From Galaxea fascicularis (lineage: Eukaryota > Cnidaria > Anthozoa > Scleractinia > Euphylliidae): a stretch of 64,000 nt of DNA. Location: NCBI GenBank assembly GCA_948470475.1, contig OX419337.1:27420372-27484371 (forward strand), read 5' to 3'. The notes under the pieces are model-generated. The model had not been told where the DNA came from. It saw nothing but the letters and a program-made list of their open reading frames with translations, and made no database searches. Made by a program: the position numbers and the translations under genes. Positions within the stretch are counted from its first letter, which is position 1. Every line of letters starts with the position of its first letter. This document shows, piece after piece, positions 51,701 to 60,823 of this stretch.

Positions 51701-51883
51701 TCATTGTACATTACACTGATGTGTTGTTCAAAGTGTTTTGTAAAGTAAACAGTGCTATGAACACAGCGATTGTAATTATCGCCTAACTTTAAAAACGGGG
51801 TCCCAATAAGCGTCCATTTCTAATTTCGCTGAATTTCTAGCCACTTCTAGAAACCTCTTTCAGGGCGATAAACTATATTTACT

Positions 51884-53164
51884 TTATACACAGGTTTCCC
51901 GATCGGGGTCAAGAACAGGTTCAAATACTTCGTCTTCGAAGCAATCCACTTCGCTTTGATCTCCATCACTGTTCTTCAGAATCAAACTTCTTCCAATTGC
52001 AAGAATCATTTTGTCACTATCAGCCAAGTCTAACAAAGTGCAAAAATCGTCTGTTTCAGCGCTAAGATCCGCGCTGGCGTTTATTAACGCAACCGCGCAG
52101 TTGACGTGTCCGTGAAAAACTGCGTCGTGCAGCGGCGTCCAACCATTTTCATCTTGAACATTCACGTTAGCTCTGAGGTCGATCAACAGTTGAAGGCATT
52201 CATAACTACCTTCTATTGCCGCACGGTGAAGCGGTGTAAGGCCATTGCACCCTATACGATTGAAGTCAACTTTTCGGGATTTTATCAGATGACACGTCTC
52301 GACAAAATCGTCGTTTTTGATCGCTATGTCCAGTAAAATGTCAGCTGGAAACGTTACGCATTTTAGGACACGTTTTTTAAGCACAGGGCGTGGAAAAGGT
52401 TTTGTTTGCGTTCTTTTGGTATTCCGCATAAGAGAACGTTCAATCGTCGATTTAGACGGTTCAGAGATAGCGCGAGTTCGCGGTATGAATGGGCAACGGC
52501 TTAACGCCGCGAACTCCTGTTTGGTTAGCGCGGTTGTCGCGCGCCTATCAAAGTAGGGAGTTGATTCGTCGACTGAGGCAAAGCCGCTTGAAAAAGACTC
52601 GTTTGTTTGCACGGACTCCATAGACGTGCTGTCCGAGGACTTGTCCATTTCACAGAAACCTGATTCCGCCTCGCTGAACTTGCTGCACTCAGAAACATTA
52701 GACAAGCTGGAGAGCCGTGAATCCGACTCTTTCAACCCAGGAAGGTTCACAATAGCGCGTTTGTTTAAGAGCTGAGAGAAAATTGGAGTTGACTTCTTTT
52801 GCATTGTCTTGGAGTCTAACTCTTTAGCGATTTTTTGTCTGGCTTTGTCGGATAGTTCTTCGAACTGCAATCTTTCCTTAACAAGTCGAGCCTTTCCCGC
52901 ACGAGCCATCACCTGGACAAGCAGTAGAGTCATGTCTTCACCGCTGCTACAGTCCAGTGGAATGCTTCCACTGGAGGACACGGAACACGTATCTGCGCCT
53001 CGCTGTAACAATAACTCCGCCAACACTTTATCTCCGATTTCCGAAGCAATATGAAGTGGTGTTCTTCCTTGTTTGTCTTTCGCGTTCACATTCAAACCTC
53101 GATCTAACAGGATTGACACCAATATCAAATTGCCCTCTTGACATGCCCTATGCAAAGCTTGCAT
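51884..53164 (-). CDS. PP1-docking ankyrin-repeat protein A, intronless, 426 aa
   Basis: Single ATG-started frame with stops just upstream. Residues ~1-75 form two N-terminal ankyrin repeats (MQALHRACQEGNLILVSILL; GRTPLHIASEIGDKVLAELL). Residues ~85-260 are Ser/Lys-rich and low in predicted order. KCVTF at 268-272 fits the RVxF consensus of protein phosphatase 1 regulators, followed at once by FPADILLDIAIKNDD and two to three ankyrin repeats (~273-385: GLTPLHRAAIEGSYECLQLL, GWTPLHDAVFHGHVNCAVAL). RVxF followed directly by ankyrin repeats is the arrangement in PPP1R12 (MYPT), PPP1R16 and PPP1R27, so it probably targets PP1 catalytic subunit. The C terminus DRETCV is a class I PDZ ligand. Its C-terminal half is clearly paralogous to the gene at 55695-56654. 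The N-terminal ankyrin pair has no counterpart there. Not orthologous to any named gene I can specify. Confidence 0.85.
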   Translation of the reverse strand: MQALHRACQEGNLILVSILLDRGLNVNAKDKQGRTPLHIASEIGDKVLAELLLQRGADTCSVSSSGSIPLDCSSGEDMTLLLVQVMARAGKARLVKERLQFEELSDKARQKIAKELDSKTMQKKSTPIFSQLLNKRAIVNLPGLKESDSRLSSLSNVSECSKFSEAESGFCEMDKSSDSTSMESVQTNESFSSGFASVDESTPYFDRRATTALTKQEFAALSRCPFIPRTRAISEPSKSTIERSLMRNTKRTQTKPFPRPVLKKRVLKCVTFPADILLDIAIKNDDFVETCHLIKSRKVDFNRIGCNGLTPLHRAAIEGSYECLQLLIDLRANVNVQDENGWTPLHDAVFHGHVNCAVALINASADLSAETDDFCTLLDLADSDKMILAIGRSLILKNSDGDQSEVDCFEDEVFEPVLDPDRETCV

Positions 53165-54479
53165 TGTGCGACAAGGCTATCAATGATATTCGTTAGCACC
53201 TTCGATTTCTTTTACAATGATCACTTAATGACGCCAGCCAGCTTAAATGGCGTCGCTGAAAGTGCACCTGAATCCTTTCCGAGCTGCCGTTGTCCTTATG
53301 ACGAGAACCATGAATCAAAGAATACTCCCCCGGTTCGCCGACCGCGTAAATCTGTTCAGCTAGTGGAGACGATTTTGTTTGACAAACAAATATAAAAGAG
53401 ATTAGGTTCCTGTGACTACATTGTTGTGTTATTGACGTAAGTCCCCCGGGTGATCCTGTTTTCTGATTCGCTGAAAGGCTACTATCGAGTATGAAGACCT
53501 TGATGAAAGAACTCAAATCACGAAACGTTTGAACTTTCAATCATTTCTCACATCATTGAAAAAATAATCCCATAATTTAACTTGGGAATCTGGTGGTCAG
53601 TCAGGTAGTTTTCACTCCTCATAAAAGCGAATTATGTTGATTGTTCGATTGTTCTTGATCCAACTGGGACTTTCTTAAGCAATGTTGACAGAAACTTATC
53701 TCTCTGTTCTAACTTGAAAAGGGAAAATGGACTCGTACCGCTGAATTGAAGTCAGTACACGCGCAATTTAGACCAAACATTCCAAAAATTGAGATGGACG
53801 TGGGACGTGTTTTTCTGTTTTTCATTTAAATGTAAATTCAATGTGAACCCAGTTTATCAGTGAACCTTTGTCCTTTAATACTTGCATCTAGTTATTGTTC
53901 GCTCTTGTTTCAACATGCCGCCATTTATTTTCGATGAACTAAGGGATTTAGTTTCTTATACCTTTGAGCTATACCGCCATTTTGAACTGGACAATGGAAT
54001 GATTAGTCATAGCTTTACACTAATGAGTAAACCTTACTGAACGTCCCTCGCGAACTTGTACCGTCTTTATTTTTCAAAACTTGTTTGCTAAGATTGTACT
54101 TTAAGCATGCCGCCCACTCTGACACTCTCCGCCGAACTATAGAAATGTAGTTTGTCCGCAAAAGCTTTAAAAGGCTCCGTTTATACCAGCCGTTCTTTCG
54201 CCCGATAAGGCAACCTTCCGACAACTTGTAGACCAGAAAAGTTTCTCCGTAGTTGCTTAATTAAGTCCTTCAAATGACGCGGTCTCAGGCTGAGATTTAA
54301 CCAGAAAAAGCAAAGGTTGCAGCATGCGAGCAGACGTTTCCAAATTCTATCTTGCTCACATGAGCACAGGTGGACCGTAGTTTCTAGTCTGAACCCACTT
54401 TTTCGTCTTATTAGCCGGTATAATTATTATTAGTCTAACTTGGTTTGTCGTGGGCTGGTTCATCAATGTTTTGAGTCTG

Positions 54480-54640
54480 TGGATGAAATCCAAATGTTTC
54501 ACCGTTCAGTTGAAAGCTAATGAGCAATATTTTCCTTTAGCTGCACGTGGCTCTAATCTGCCTGTGAATGAAATTCTAAAGTATGACGATTCAAATTTAA
54601 GCTACTGAGCAGTACTTTCCTCTGATGTTTTATATTAAAC
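54480..54640 (-). repeat. Decayed satellite units
   Basis: GTTGAAAGCTAATGAGCAAT and AAATTTAAGCTACTGAGCAG blocks with GTACTTTCCTCTGATG match the reverse complement of the ~105-bp satellite at 20085-20420. Confidence 0.6.
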
Positions 54641-54788
54641 TGTAAAAAGGGCTTACAGTCGGATTCCTGTAGTGTGGGCACTCAGATAAAGGCAGAAGTA
54701 CCTTTTCGAAGTGCTATCATGATCAACTTCCACAACTGACTGTGTAGTAGCTAAAGGACGCAAAATAGTATTGCCGTCCATTGTAAAC

Positions 54789-54855
54789 AACCTCGTTCCC
54801 AGGACCTTTGCCTTTGCTTTGGGGGTGCGAAGGGAAAGGTCCTGGGAACAAGGTT
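54789..54855. mobile_element. Small foldback element, 67 bp
   Basis: AACCTCGTTCCCAGGACCTT... pairs with ...AAGGTCCTGGGAACAAGGTT. Arms of 29 nt have three mismatches around a ~9-nt G-rich loop. No exact target duplication (flanks TTGTAAAC and GTTGTAAC are only similar). Confidence 0.7.
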
Positions 54856-55100
54856 GCGTTGTAACGTCATTGCAAGGTACAGAATTGTCAGATGGAGATG
54901 TTTTGCAGCAGTATTGTCTCTGACCTTCAGTTCTTTATTTTTGCGACGAAATGCTAATCTAAGGTCTGACAATTTAGAAAGTGCGACTATTCTAATAAAA
55001 ATGTATTGAGCACCTTTTTCCCGTAAGTGGTTTTGTATATCATGCAATACATCAGGCACTTGACAAATAATTTGTTTTTATGATTCACTTCGTGTTTAGT

Positions 55101-55343
55101 TTACACTCGACAATTTTGTTGATGCCCACTTCTATCCACTAAGCCATAGTTAGCCAACAATGAAATCAGCTCTTCCATGTTGGCATATTCACCAATCGCA
55201 TCAAAGAAATCTATTACTTCCCTGTTGCAACCTGAGCAAATAGCGTCACGTGGCGAGTATTGGCCAATCGTAGATGAGCGAACATGTATGTTGCATGTGA
55301 CGCTAACTTTTGAGTCTGTAACGTTTCTTATTATGTCTCTCAT
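55101..55343 (-). CDS. Hypothetical 80-aa ORF between the paralogues
   Basis: ATG-started frame on the same strand as both neighbours, ending ...EELISLLANYGLVDRSGHQQ and four further residues plus stop. It has balanced composition but no domain I can name. It might be an exon or decayed fragment of a third paralogue, or a chance ORF in repeat DNA. No promoter, splice or homology evidence supports expression. Confidence 0.15.
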   Translation of the reverse strand: MRDIIRNVTDSKVSVTCNIHVRSSTIGQYSPRDAICSGCNREVIDFFDAIGEYANMEELISLLANYGLVDRSGHQQNCRV

Positions 55344-55367
55344 TTAGCACGCGTGCTGTGATTGGTC

Positions 55368-55407
55368 AATTTAGCGGGCCGTACTCTACTGTACGGCCCG
55401 CTAAATT
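55368..55407. repeat. Short palindrome, 17-nt arms
   Basis: AATTTAGCGGGCCGTAC and its exact complement flank a 6-nt loop (TCTACT). Located 50 bp before the larger foldback at 55457 and sharing a CCGTACT core with it. Confidence 0.75.
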
Positions 55408-55456
55408 TGAAAGTCTCCTTTTCCGCGCGCCTCATTAACCTCAGAAATATAATATC

Positions 55457-55614
55457 TTACTAACCTCGTTTTCTCGGTCCGTACTGTAAGTTACGAATCC
55501 TCGTTTTTTTTCCCGTTGATTTATAGCCCGCGCGCTTCGCGCTTGGGCCATAAGTGAACGGGAAAAAACTTGATCCGTAACTTACAGTACGGACCGAGAA
55601 AACGAGGTTAGTAA
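55457..55614. mobile_element. Foldback MITE, 158 bp
   Basis: Arms of 43 nt begin TTACTAACCTCGTTTTCTCG and continue through CCGTACTGTAAGTTACG, with a single A/G mismatch between them. The centre holds an inner hairpin GCCCGCGCGCTTCGCGCTTGG. Ends at GAGGTTAGTAA. It lies about 80 bp downstream of the stop of PP1-ankyrin gene B and may fall in its 3' UTR. No clear target duplication. Confidence 0.85.
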
Positions 55615-55694
55615 AAAGAGGTATTTACTTTAACGTAAATTTCAATGTTTGCATTAACCAGTTCCGAACTTTCCGCTAGAGGTGAGCAATTAAT

Positions 55695-56654
55695 TTAAAC
55701 TAAAGTTTCTTTATCGTATCCGGAATTTTGTGAATTTTGCCCAGTCTTGTTCAAAGCCATCGCTCTACCGACGATCAAAATCATGTCGTCATCATCCGCC
55801 ATTTCAATTGGTTTGAGGAAATCCTTTGTCTCTGCCTCCACGTCAGCGCCTGAGGTGAGGAGAAAAACCGCGCAGCGGATATGCCCGTGGAAGACCGCGT
55901 CGTGAAGTGGAGTCCAGCCATCCTGATCAGTGACGTTGATTTCAGCGCCCCGAGATAGAAGCAAATTTAGACAGCGGTAGCTTCCATCGATAGCTGCGCG
56001 ATGAAGCATGGTAATGCCAACCTCATCCGGGATATTGGGGTCTAGGTTCTCACTATCAATCAATTCACTCAGCTCTGCAACATCGTCACGTGATATGGCT
56101 GAATACAAGAGCGACTGATTTGAAAAGGAGACTGCCCGGGGGCGACTTTTCAATTCTTGCTCAATTTCTTTGTCTTCTTTCCAGCCATTAGGCCTTTTGA
56201 AAACATACTCGTTGGACGGCAAATTTATTGGGTATCCTTGGGCGTTGGAAGAGTCGGAATCTCGTCGTTTGACTTTTATGGAAGGGAAAACCATGGAACC
56301 ACTTCCACTCCGAGCTCTTCTCAAAACACAGTCTTCCCTTGTTTTTCCCATCAGAAAACTCTCGTTTAGAGCTTCGTTATTGTTGGCGTCGTCTGATGCG
56401 TCACAAGGGCTTGAAATCTTTCTCTGGGAAGCCTCATTTTTGTTGTGTTTCCACAGAGCGGTTCCATCTTTGCTTCTTTCGTTTTCATCTCTGTTGACCT
56501 GAACCACTGAGAACATAGCCGCATCAATTCTTTCTCTTCTACGCACGAGGAAGTTTGAGTCTGACAAGGAAATGTTTTCGTTTTCGGTCCAGCTTCTCAA
56601 ATGAAGCTTAGGATAAACTCTTTTCACTTTGATATGCCGTCGATTTCCATCCAT
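55695..56654 (-). CDS. PP1-docking ankyrin-repeat protein B, intronless, 319 aa
   Basis: The frame is open further upstream, but the first in-frame ATG is 56654 (MDGNRRHIKV). Residues 1-165 are basic and Ser/Asn-rich without a recognised fold. RAVSF at 173-177 fits the RVxF PP1 docking consensus. It is followed by NQSLLYSAISRDDVAELSEL and two to three ankyrin repeats (~180-290: LHRAAIDGSYRCLNLLLSRG, GWTPLHDAVFHGHIRCAVFL). The end DKETLV is a class I PDZ ligand. The region from RVxF to the C terminus aligns with protein A (shared LHRAAI.GSY.CL.LL and the exact octamer TPLHDAVF). The two are tandem duplicates in the same orientation. A role in tethering PP1 to PDZ-organised sites is inferred. 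Confidence 0.82.
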   Translation of the reverse strand: MDGNRRHIKVKRVYPKLHLRSWTENENISLSDSNFLVRRRERIDAAMFSVVQVNRDENERSKDGTALWKHNKNEASQRKISSPCDASDDANNNEALNESFLMGKTREDCVLRRARSGSGSMVFPSIKVKRRDSDSSNAQGYPINLPSNEYVFKRPNGWKEDKEIEQELKSRPRAVSFSNQSLLYSAISRDDVAELSELIDSENLDPNIPDEVGITMLHRAAIDGSYRCLNLLLSRGAEINVTDQDGWTPLHDAVFHGHIRCAVFLLTSGADVEAETKDFLKPIEMADDDDMILIVGRAMALNKTGQNSQNSGYDKETLV

Positions 56655-58098
56655 TGTAAATAACTCTATGAAACCGATCGTTTCCCGTCCAAAGCTAATT
56701 TGGCAAATACAGTTATTGATTAGAGTGATCTTGGATGAATTACAGTTGAAGAAACTGTGGTGCCCGCAGAACTGCGCTTTCAAGCGTTACTCAACGTGCA
56801 ACACAGCAGCATTTTCTTGTACTCGCTTTTTTTTGCGCCGAGCTTTGACTTGGCGATGTAAAGTAACACAAAAACAAGCGAAGAATAGAGACGAACTTTT
56901 AATAAAAACAATTGTAAACCTCGGTCTGCCCATGAAAGGTTACTCATTGTTCTTTTAATTACATGGTCTTACCCCTTCGGCTGAAAAAGTTCATTTTTTA
57001 TTCATTTGCCCTCATTAGAGATAAGCTCTGAAGTGCAATTAAAACTTCCCTTAGATCGATCTGAAACCTAAAAAGTAGCCCGTTTCTGGTGTATTTTATG
57101 TCTCTAACTTCAACTTTACAATTCCCTGATAGCTCAGGGTTGTGTCAATGAGTCCAAAAGGTCTTATTATCTTATGACAAAACTGGAAGATTGATTTTTT
57201 TCTTGGATTTTAAGAGCAGCATTGTATGTCATTTGTTTGTTCAATAATCAAACATGACTCTCTCAGTGAGCTTTGTTGTAAACAAGAGGACAAATAAACA
57301 CTGGCCGCTTAAATTAATTGATTAAACCAAATTATTCATAGAAGGAAAAATAATTTGGAGGTTTTGTCCGTGATGGAAACGTCTGCAGGTCTTATGATAA
57401 TCTTTTTCTACTTTTTCTGATAGCCACCCGTTTGTTCAGTTCAAGAATGGGAGTGCACTAGCGATCAGGGCGAATTCTAGCTTGTTCCAGAGTCTCAGGG
57501 TAGTTGGGGCTTGGGTGCTAAAAGAGTTGCGAAAACCGAACACAAACAAGGAAAGACGAAAAAACGAGAGAGGTCTGGACGAGGAGAGGATATTTTCTTC
57601 ACTTCCATGAGTTCCCTTTCTTCCCCCAGCCCCGATAAAGTTTTATTTCTTCGTTCTTGATCAATCGGGTCAGTATAGGACTGACAATCGGATCGGGTCA
57701 ATATTCGCAAAACCCTGGTCGGATCAACGAAACTCGGATCTTACTAAGATTTAACTCCAGGGAGTGTGAGGTAGGATGAGGTAGGGGAGAGGTGCAGACA
57801 GCTGGCTTTGAGACTTCCTAGAAAGTAAACGAAATATTCAACCCCTCAAAAAGCAAAGGTCCAGTTCCAGTTGGCTGTTGGCTCGTTCGAGTCGGTCAAG
57901 AAACAGGAAAAGCGGTCAACACTGCTCTAGGACCTGGCGCCTTTCTCGAAAGTCCCAAAAATGTATCGGGCCCGAAAAATTATTCCTAAAACTGTGATCC
58001 GCTTATATTCCAAAACGCTGTTCTTTTATCGTGATTTCAAGATACGAAAGGGGAAATTTGTTGCAAAATTTCATACCTGGAAATGTCTTCGTTTTTAA
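56655..58098. other. Spacer upstream of PP1-ankyrin gene B
   Basis: About 1.4 kb with no supported gene. Short ORFs only, on both strands. The start should hold the gene B promoter. A G/A-rich and GATCGGGTC-containing patch near 57660-57730 shows small internal repeats (ATCGGGTC twice, GGATC several times). Otherwise I see nothing. Confidence 0.5.
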
Positions 58099-60224
58099 GG
58101 GGGTCTCATACACCAGAAATGTATGAAAATCTTGATTTTTTTGCTAAGGGGAAGAGGGGGTAGGGGGTGTTTTAACACTCTTGTTTTCTTGTTTCTCCAA
58201 GGGTTTTGATGGAGGGACTGGGGATAGTATGCATGCACATTGTCACGTGGCAGGTGGTCATGTGACCACACTTGGTTCATTTGATATTCACTTTCTGATC
58301 GGCGAGATTGTTTGCAGAAATGGGGACGCTATCACAAAATTACAGACGTTTGTATGGATTTTGAGCCATGTTTCAATGTCCATAACTTGGTCTCTGTTCA
58401 ACCTAAAAGGATCAAACTTGGTCAAACGACTAAACTCAATGTCATCTTTCATGTGATGGTGTCAATTTATTGATTACTTCAAAATTTGAAACTCGCCCCA
58501 GTTCCCCTTTGAATTTCGAAATGGCCAATTACCTTGAAAGTGAGTCCAAATTGTCTTTTTTGCTGCGTTTTGGGTCATTTGCTGGTTCTGGAGCTCATCA
58601 TTAAGGGCTGAGAAGCCTTAAACCTTGCCAATTTCAAAGAACTGTTTATTGGCACTGTGAATGTGACAAACTTTGTTCAAATGCTCGTTGCGGGCTACTG
58701 GCAGTTTGTCGTTCATGGACAAGGGGCCATAAAGCAAATGAGCCTTGTCTCACCAGGCTTCAATCTGCATTTGGGGAAGTTTCATTGAAAGTTGAAAGTA
58801 CCTAGACAACTGTTGGTGCAAGATTCATGCCTGGTCAGAGACTTGGTCAGAAAATGGAAAATTGTTTGGAGAGAGACTTTCCCGCTCAAAGATATGCCGA
58901 ATTTCCCAGGATGCAATGGGGTCAGATTCTTGCTGCTTGGCTGCTTGGTTGAGGTTGCTAATAAAAAGGGAGCTAATTTCGCACTTGTTTGCCATTTTTT
59001 TTCCAAACTTCCTATTTAAGTTGGAAGTAGAAGAGTTGTTTTGTAATGTTCACACTGTGAATAAAAGATTGAGTTGAAGAAAGATTTGTTCAGACTGCTC
59101 ATTTGCGAGGTAAGATTTCCATTTAATTCTTTCTCTGTTTTGGAGCTAGTGTTGTTTTCATGCAATTTCTATTCTGTTGCTTTGCTGGAGAAATGCACAT
59201 TGTCATACCTCTTATTTTTTTCCCTTGTTAGTTGTTTTAACATGTGACAAACACTTTTGCACTTGAATTTCTGGAAAAGATGGCAAAACCCTGCTCCAGC
59301 AATTTTTTTCTTGACCCTATACAGTTTTGAGCTTTGAAACTTGCATGGAATTTGTAAATGGCAAACATTATTTTCTTTCCATTATTTTACTTTTACCAGA
59401 TTTCTGGGGCTGAAGCTGGAGACTGATAAATCTTCTAGGTAATGAACCAAAATGAAGTTAATCTGTTGAATTGTTCTTGCACTAAAGCATGCAAAACATT
59501 GATACTAAGCATAGGCACAAAAACAACTTTTTGATTTAAGATTTATCTCTCTGCAAATAATCAGAGTCAATCCACCAGTTTAGGTTTAATACCTTGATCA
59601 CTTTACACATAATCTGTAAAAAAATGTTTCTTGCCTTAGTGATTTTTGCGTTGTTGCTCATTTGTGTTTGCAAAAGACACTTTTTAAGAGACCTTACAAA
59701 AGCTTGCCCGGTTTCCATGGCAACAAGAGGCGCAAACATTGTTGCGTTACGTCAACCGCAATAGACTCTAAACTTGACTCAGGGCCGCAAGGCCGCATGG
59801 ACTGTTTTGTTTTTCTTGTGCCATAACACGTTTTTGTATCGGGCCAGGCGAAAGTAAATGGAAGTTTATGCAAGGTTTTCTCAAGGATTTGTCTAAGGAT
59901 TTTTCAATGTTTTGCGAGTTTCAAACTCTATGTGTTGTTTACAAGGCTGGACAAATGTGAGTATTCTGTATTATTGCCAAATATGTCATTTTCGCACGGA
60001 AAGAATTCATCGGTAATGTTGTGATTTCGAAATTTGCAGCTTCAGATTTCATTCAATAAATCCTGAAAATCCAAGTCTTGTTTACCTTCTTGTTGGCTTC
60101 ATTGACCCATCGGTACAAACATCATTGTGTTTGTCATCATTCATGGTCATTCATTGCATGATGGTGGTTTCTTCTGATTAGGTTTGATTTTGAAGAACAA
60201 GGTGGTCTAGTGTATAAGACCCCC
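58099..60224. mobile_element. Non-autonomous piggyBac-like element, 2.1 kb
   Basis: Left end GGGGGTCTCATACACCAGA and right end, reverse complemented, GGGGGTCTTATACACTAGA match at 17 of 19 positions. Both are bordered outward by TTAA (58095-58098 and 60225-60228). TTAA target duplication with short terminal inverted repeats is diagnostic of the piggyBac superfamily. The interior has only short ORFs and no transposase I can recognise, so it is a deletion derivative or a captured non-coding segment. Confidence 0.75.
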
Positions 60225-60375
60225 TTAAGATACGTTGAAAATTATGCCACCCAAAATACACCCGAAAAGTTTTGGGGGTTTCAAGACACGCACGTCTGGG
60301 GTAAGGGTTGGAGGGGTGCAGGTACCAGCTTTCTCCAGTCCCCATTGTCCGTTTCAAAATGACCGCTTTCGTCCA

Positions 60376-60481
60376 AGTCTCCCTCGCAGACGTTTTTAGT
60401 GTCGTCCCGCAACGCTCCTCCACACAAGGGAGGAGGGAGGAGCGTTGCGTGAGGACACTAGAAACGGCTGCGAGGGAGACT
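60376..60481. mobile_element. Foldback MITE, ~106 bp, next to the LTR
   Basis: Arm 1 AGTCTCCCTCGCAGACGTTT...CGCAACGCTCCTCC pairs with arm 2 GGAGGAGCGTTGCGTGAGGA...GGCTGCGAGGGAGACT. Arms are 46 nt with four mismatches around a purine-rich loop. It sits between the piggyBac-like element and the putative LTR end. No target duplication seen. Confidence 0.75.
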
Positions 60482-60496
60482 ACTATAACGTAGTTG

Positions 60497-60657
60497 CAAA
60501 GGGATAGACTCATATGAAACTGAAGAATACAATACATTTAATGCAGTAAACACCCGTTGACTACATGAGATTACAGAACTGAACGCGGGAGTTCATCCGG
60601 GGCCTTTCCACCACCTACGTCAGTCCCGGAGGGCCTGGGACTAACCATATCGTCACA
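60497..60657 (-). repeat. Putative 3' LTR of the Ty3/Gypsy element
   Basis: Downstream of pol on the minus strand is a purine run GAAAAGGGGAGA (polypurine tract, about 60669-60658) immediately followed by TGTGACGATATGG, the expected position and TG start of a 3' LTR. A CA end is placed tentatively near 60497. Without the 5' LTR in the window neither border can be confirmed. Confidence 0.4.
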
Positions 60658-60669
60658 TCTCCCCTTTTC
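60658..60669 (-). other. Polypurine tract of the retroelement
   Basis: GAAAAGGGGAGA on the minus strand, placed between pol and the TG of the putative 3' LTR. Serves as plus-strand primer in LTR retroelements (class knowledge). Confidence 0.5.
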
Positions 60670-60823
60670 ACAAACCAAATAAACGTAAACAAAAAGGAAC
60701 AAGAAAACAAAACAAACAAATAATAACAAAAGTCTCATTGCAATAGCTGACATAACATGATAATCACAATCCACAAGACTCAGCTATAAGAAAAGTTCAC
60801 AGTTCAGTTATCCTTTAAGTTCC

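Larger units (their letters stand above)
53165..55694. other. Spacer between the two PP1-ankyrin paralogues
   Basis: Contains decayed satellite (about 54480-54640), hairpin elements at 54789-54855, 55368-55407 and 55457-55614, and an 80-codon minus-strand ORF at 55101-55343 of doubtful meaning. The promoter and leader of gene A should lie just above 53165, but no core element is obvious. Confidence 0.55.

Noticed and set aside
58181..59077. Short ORFs inside the piggyBac-like element
   Set aside because: None shows the conserved Asp-rich transposase core or any length near a piggyBac transposase.
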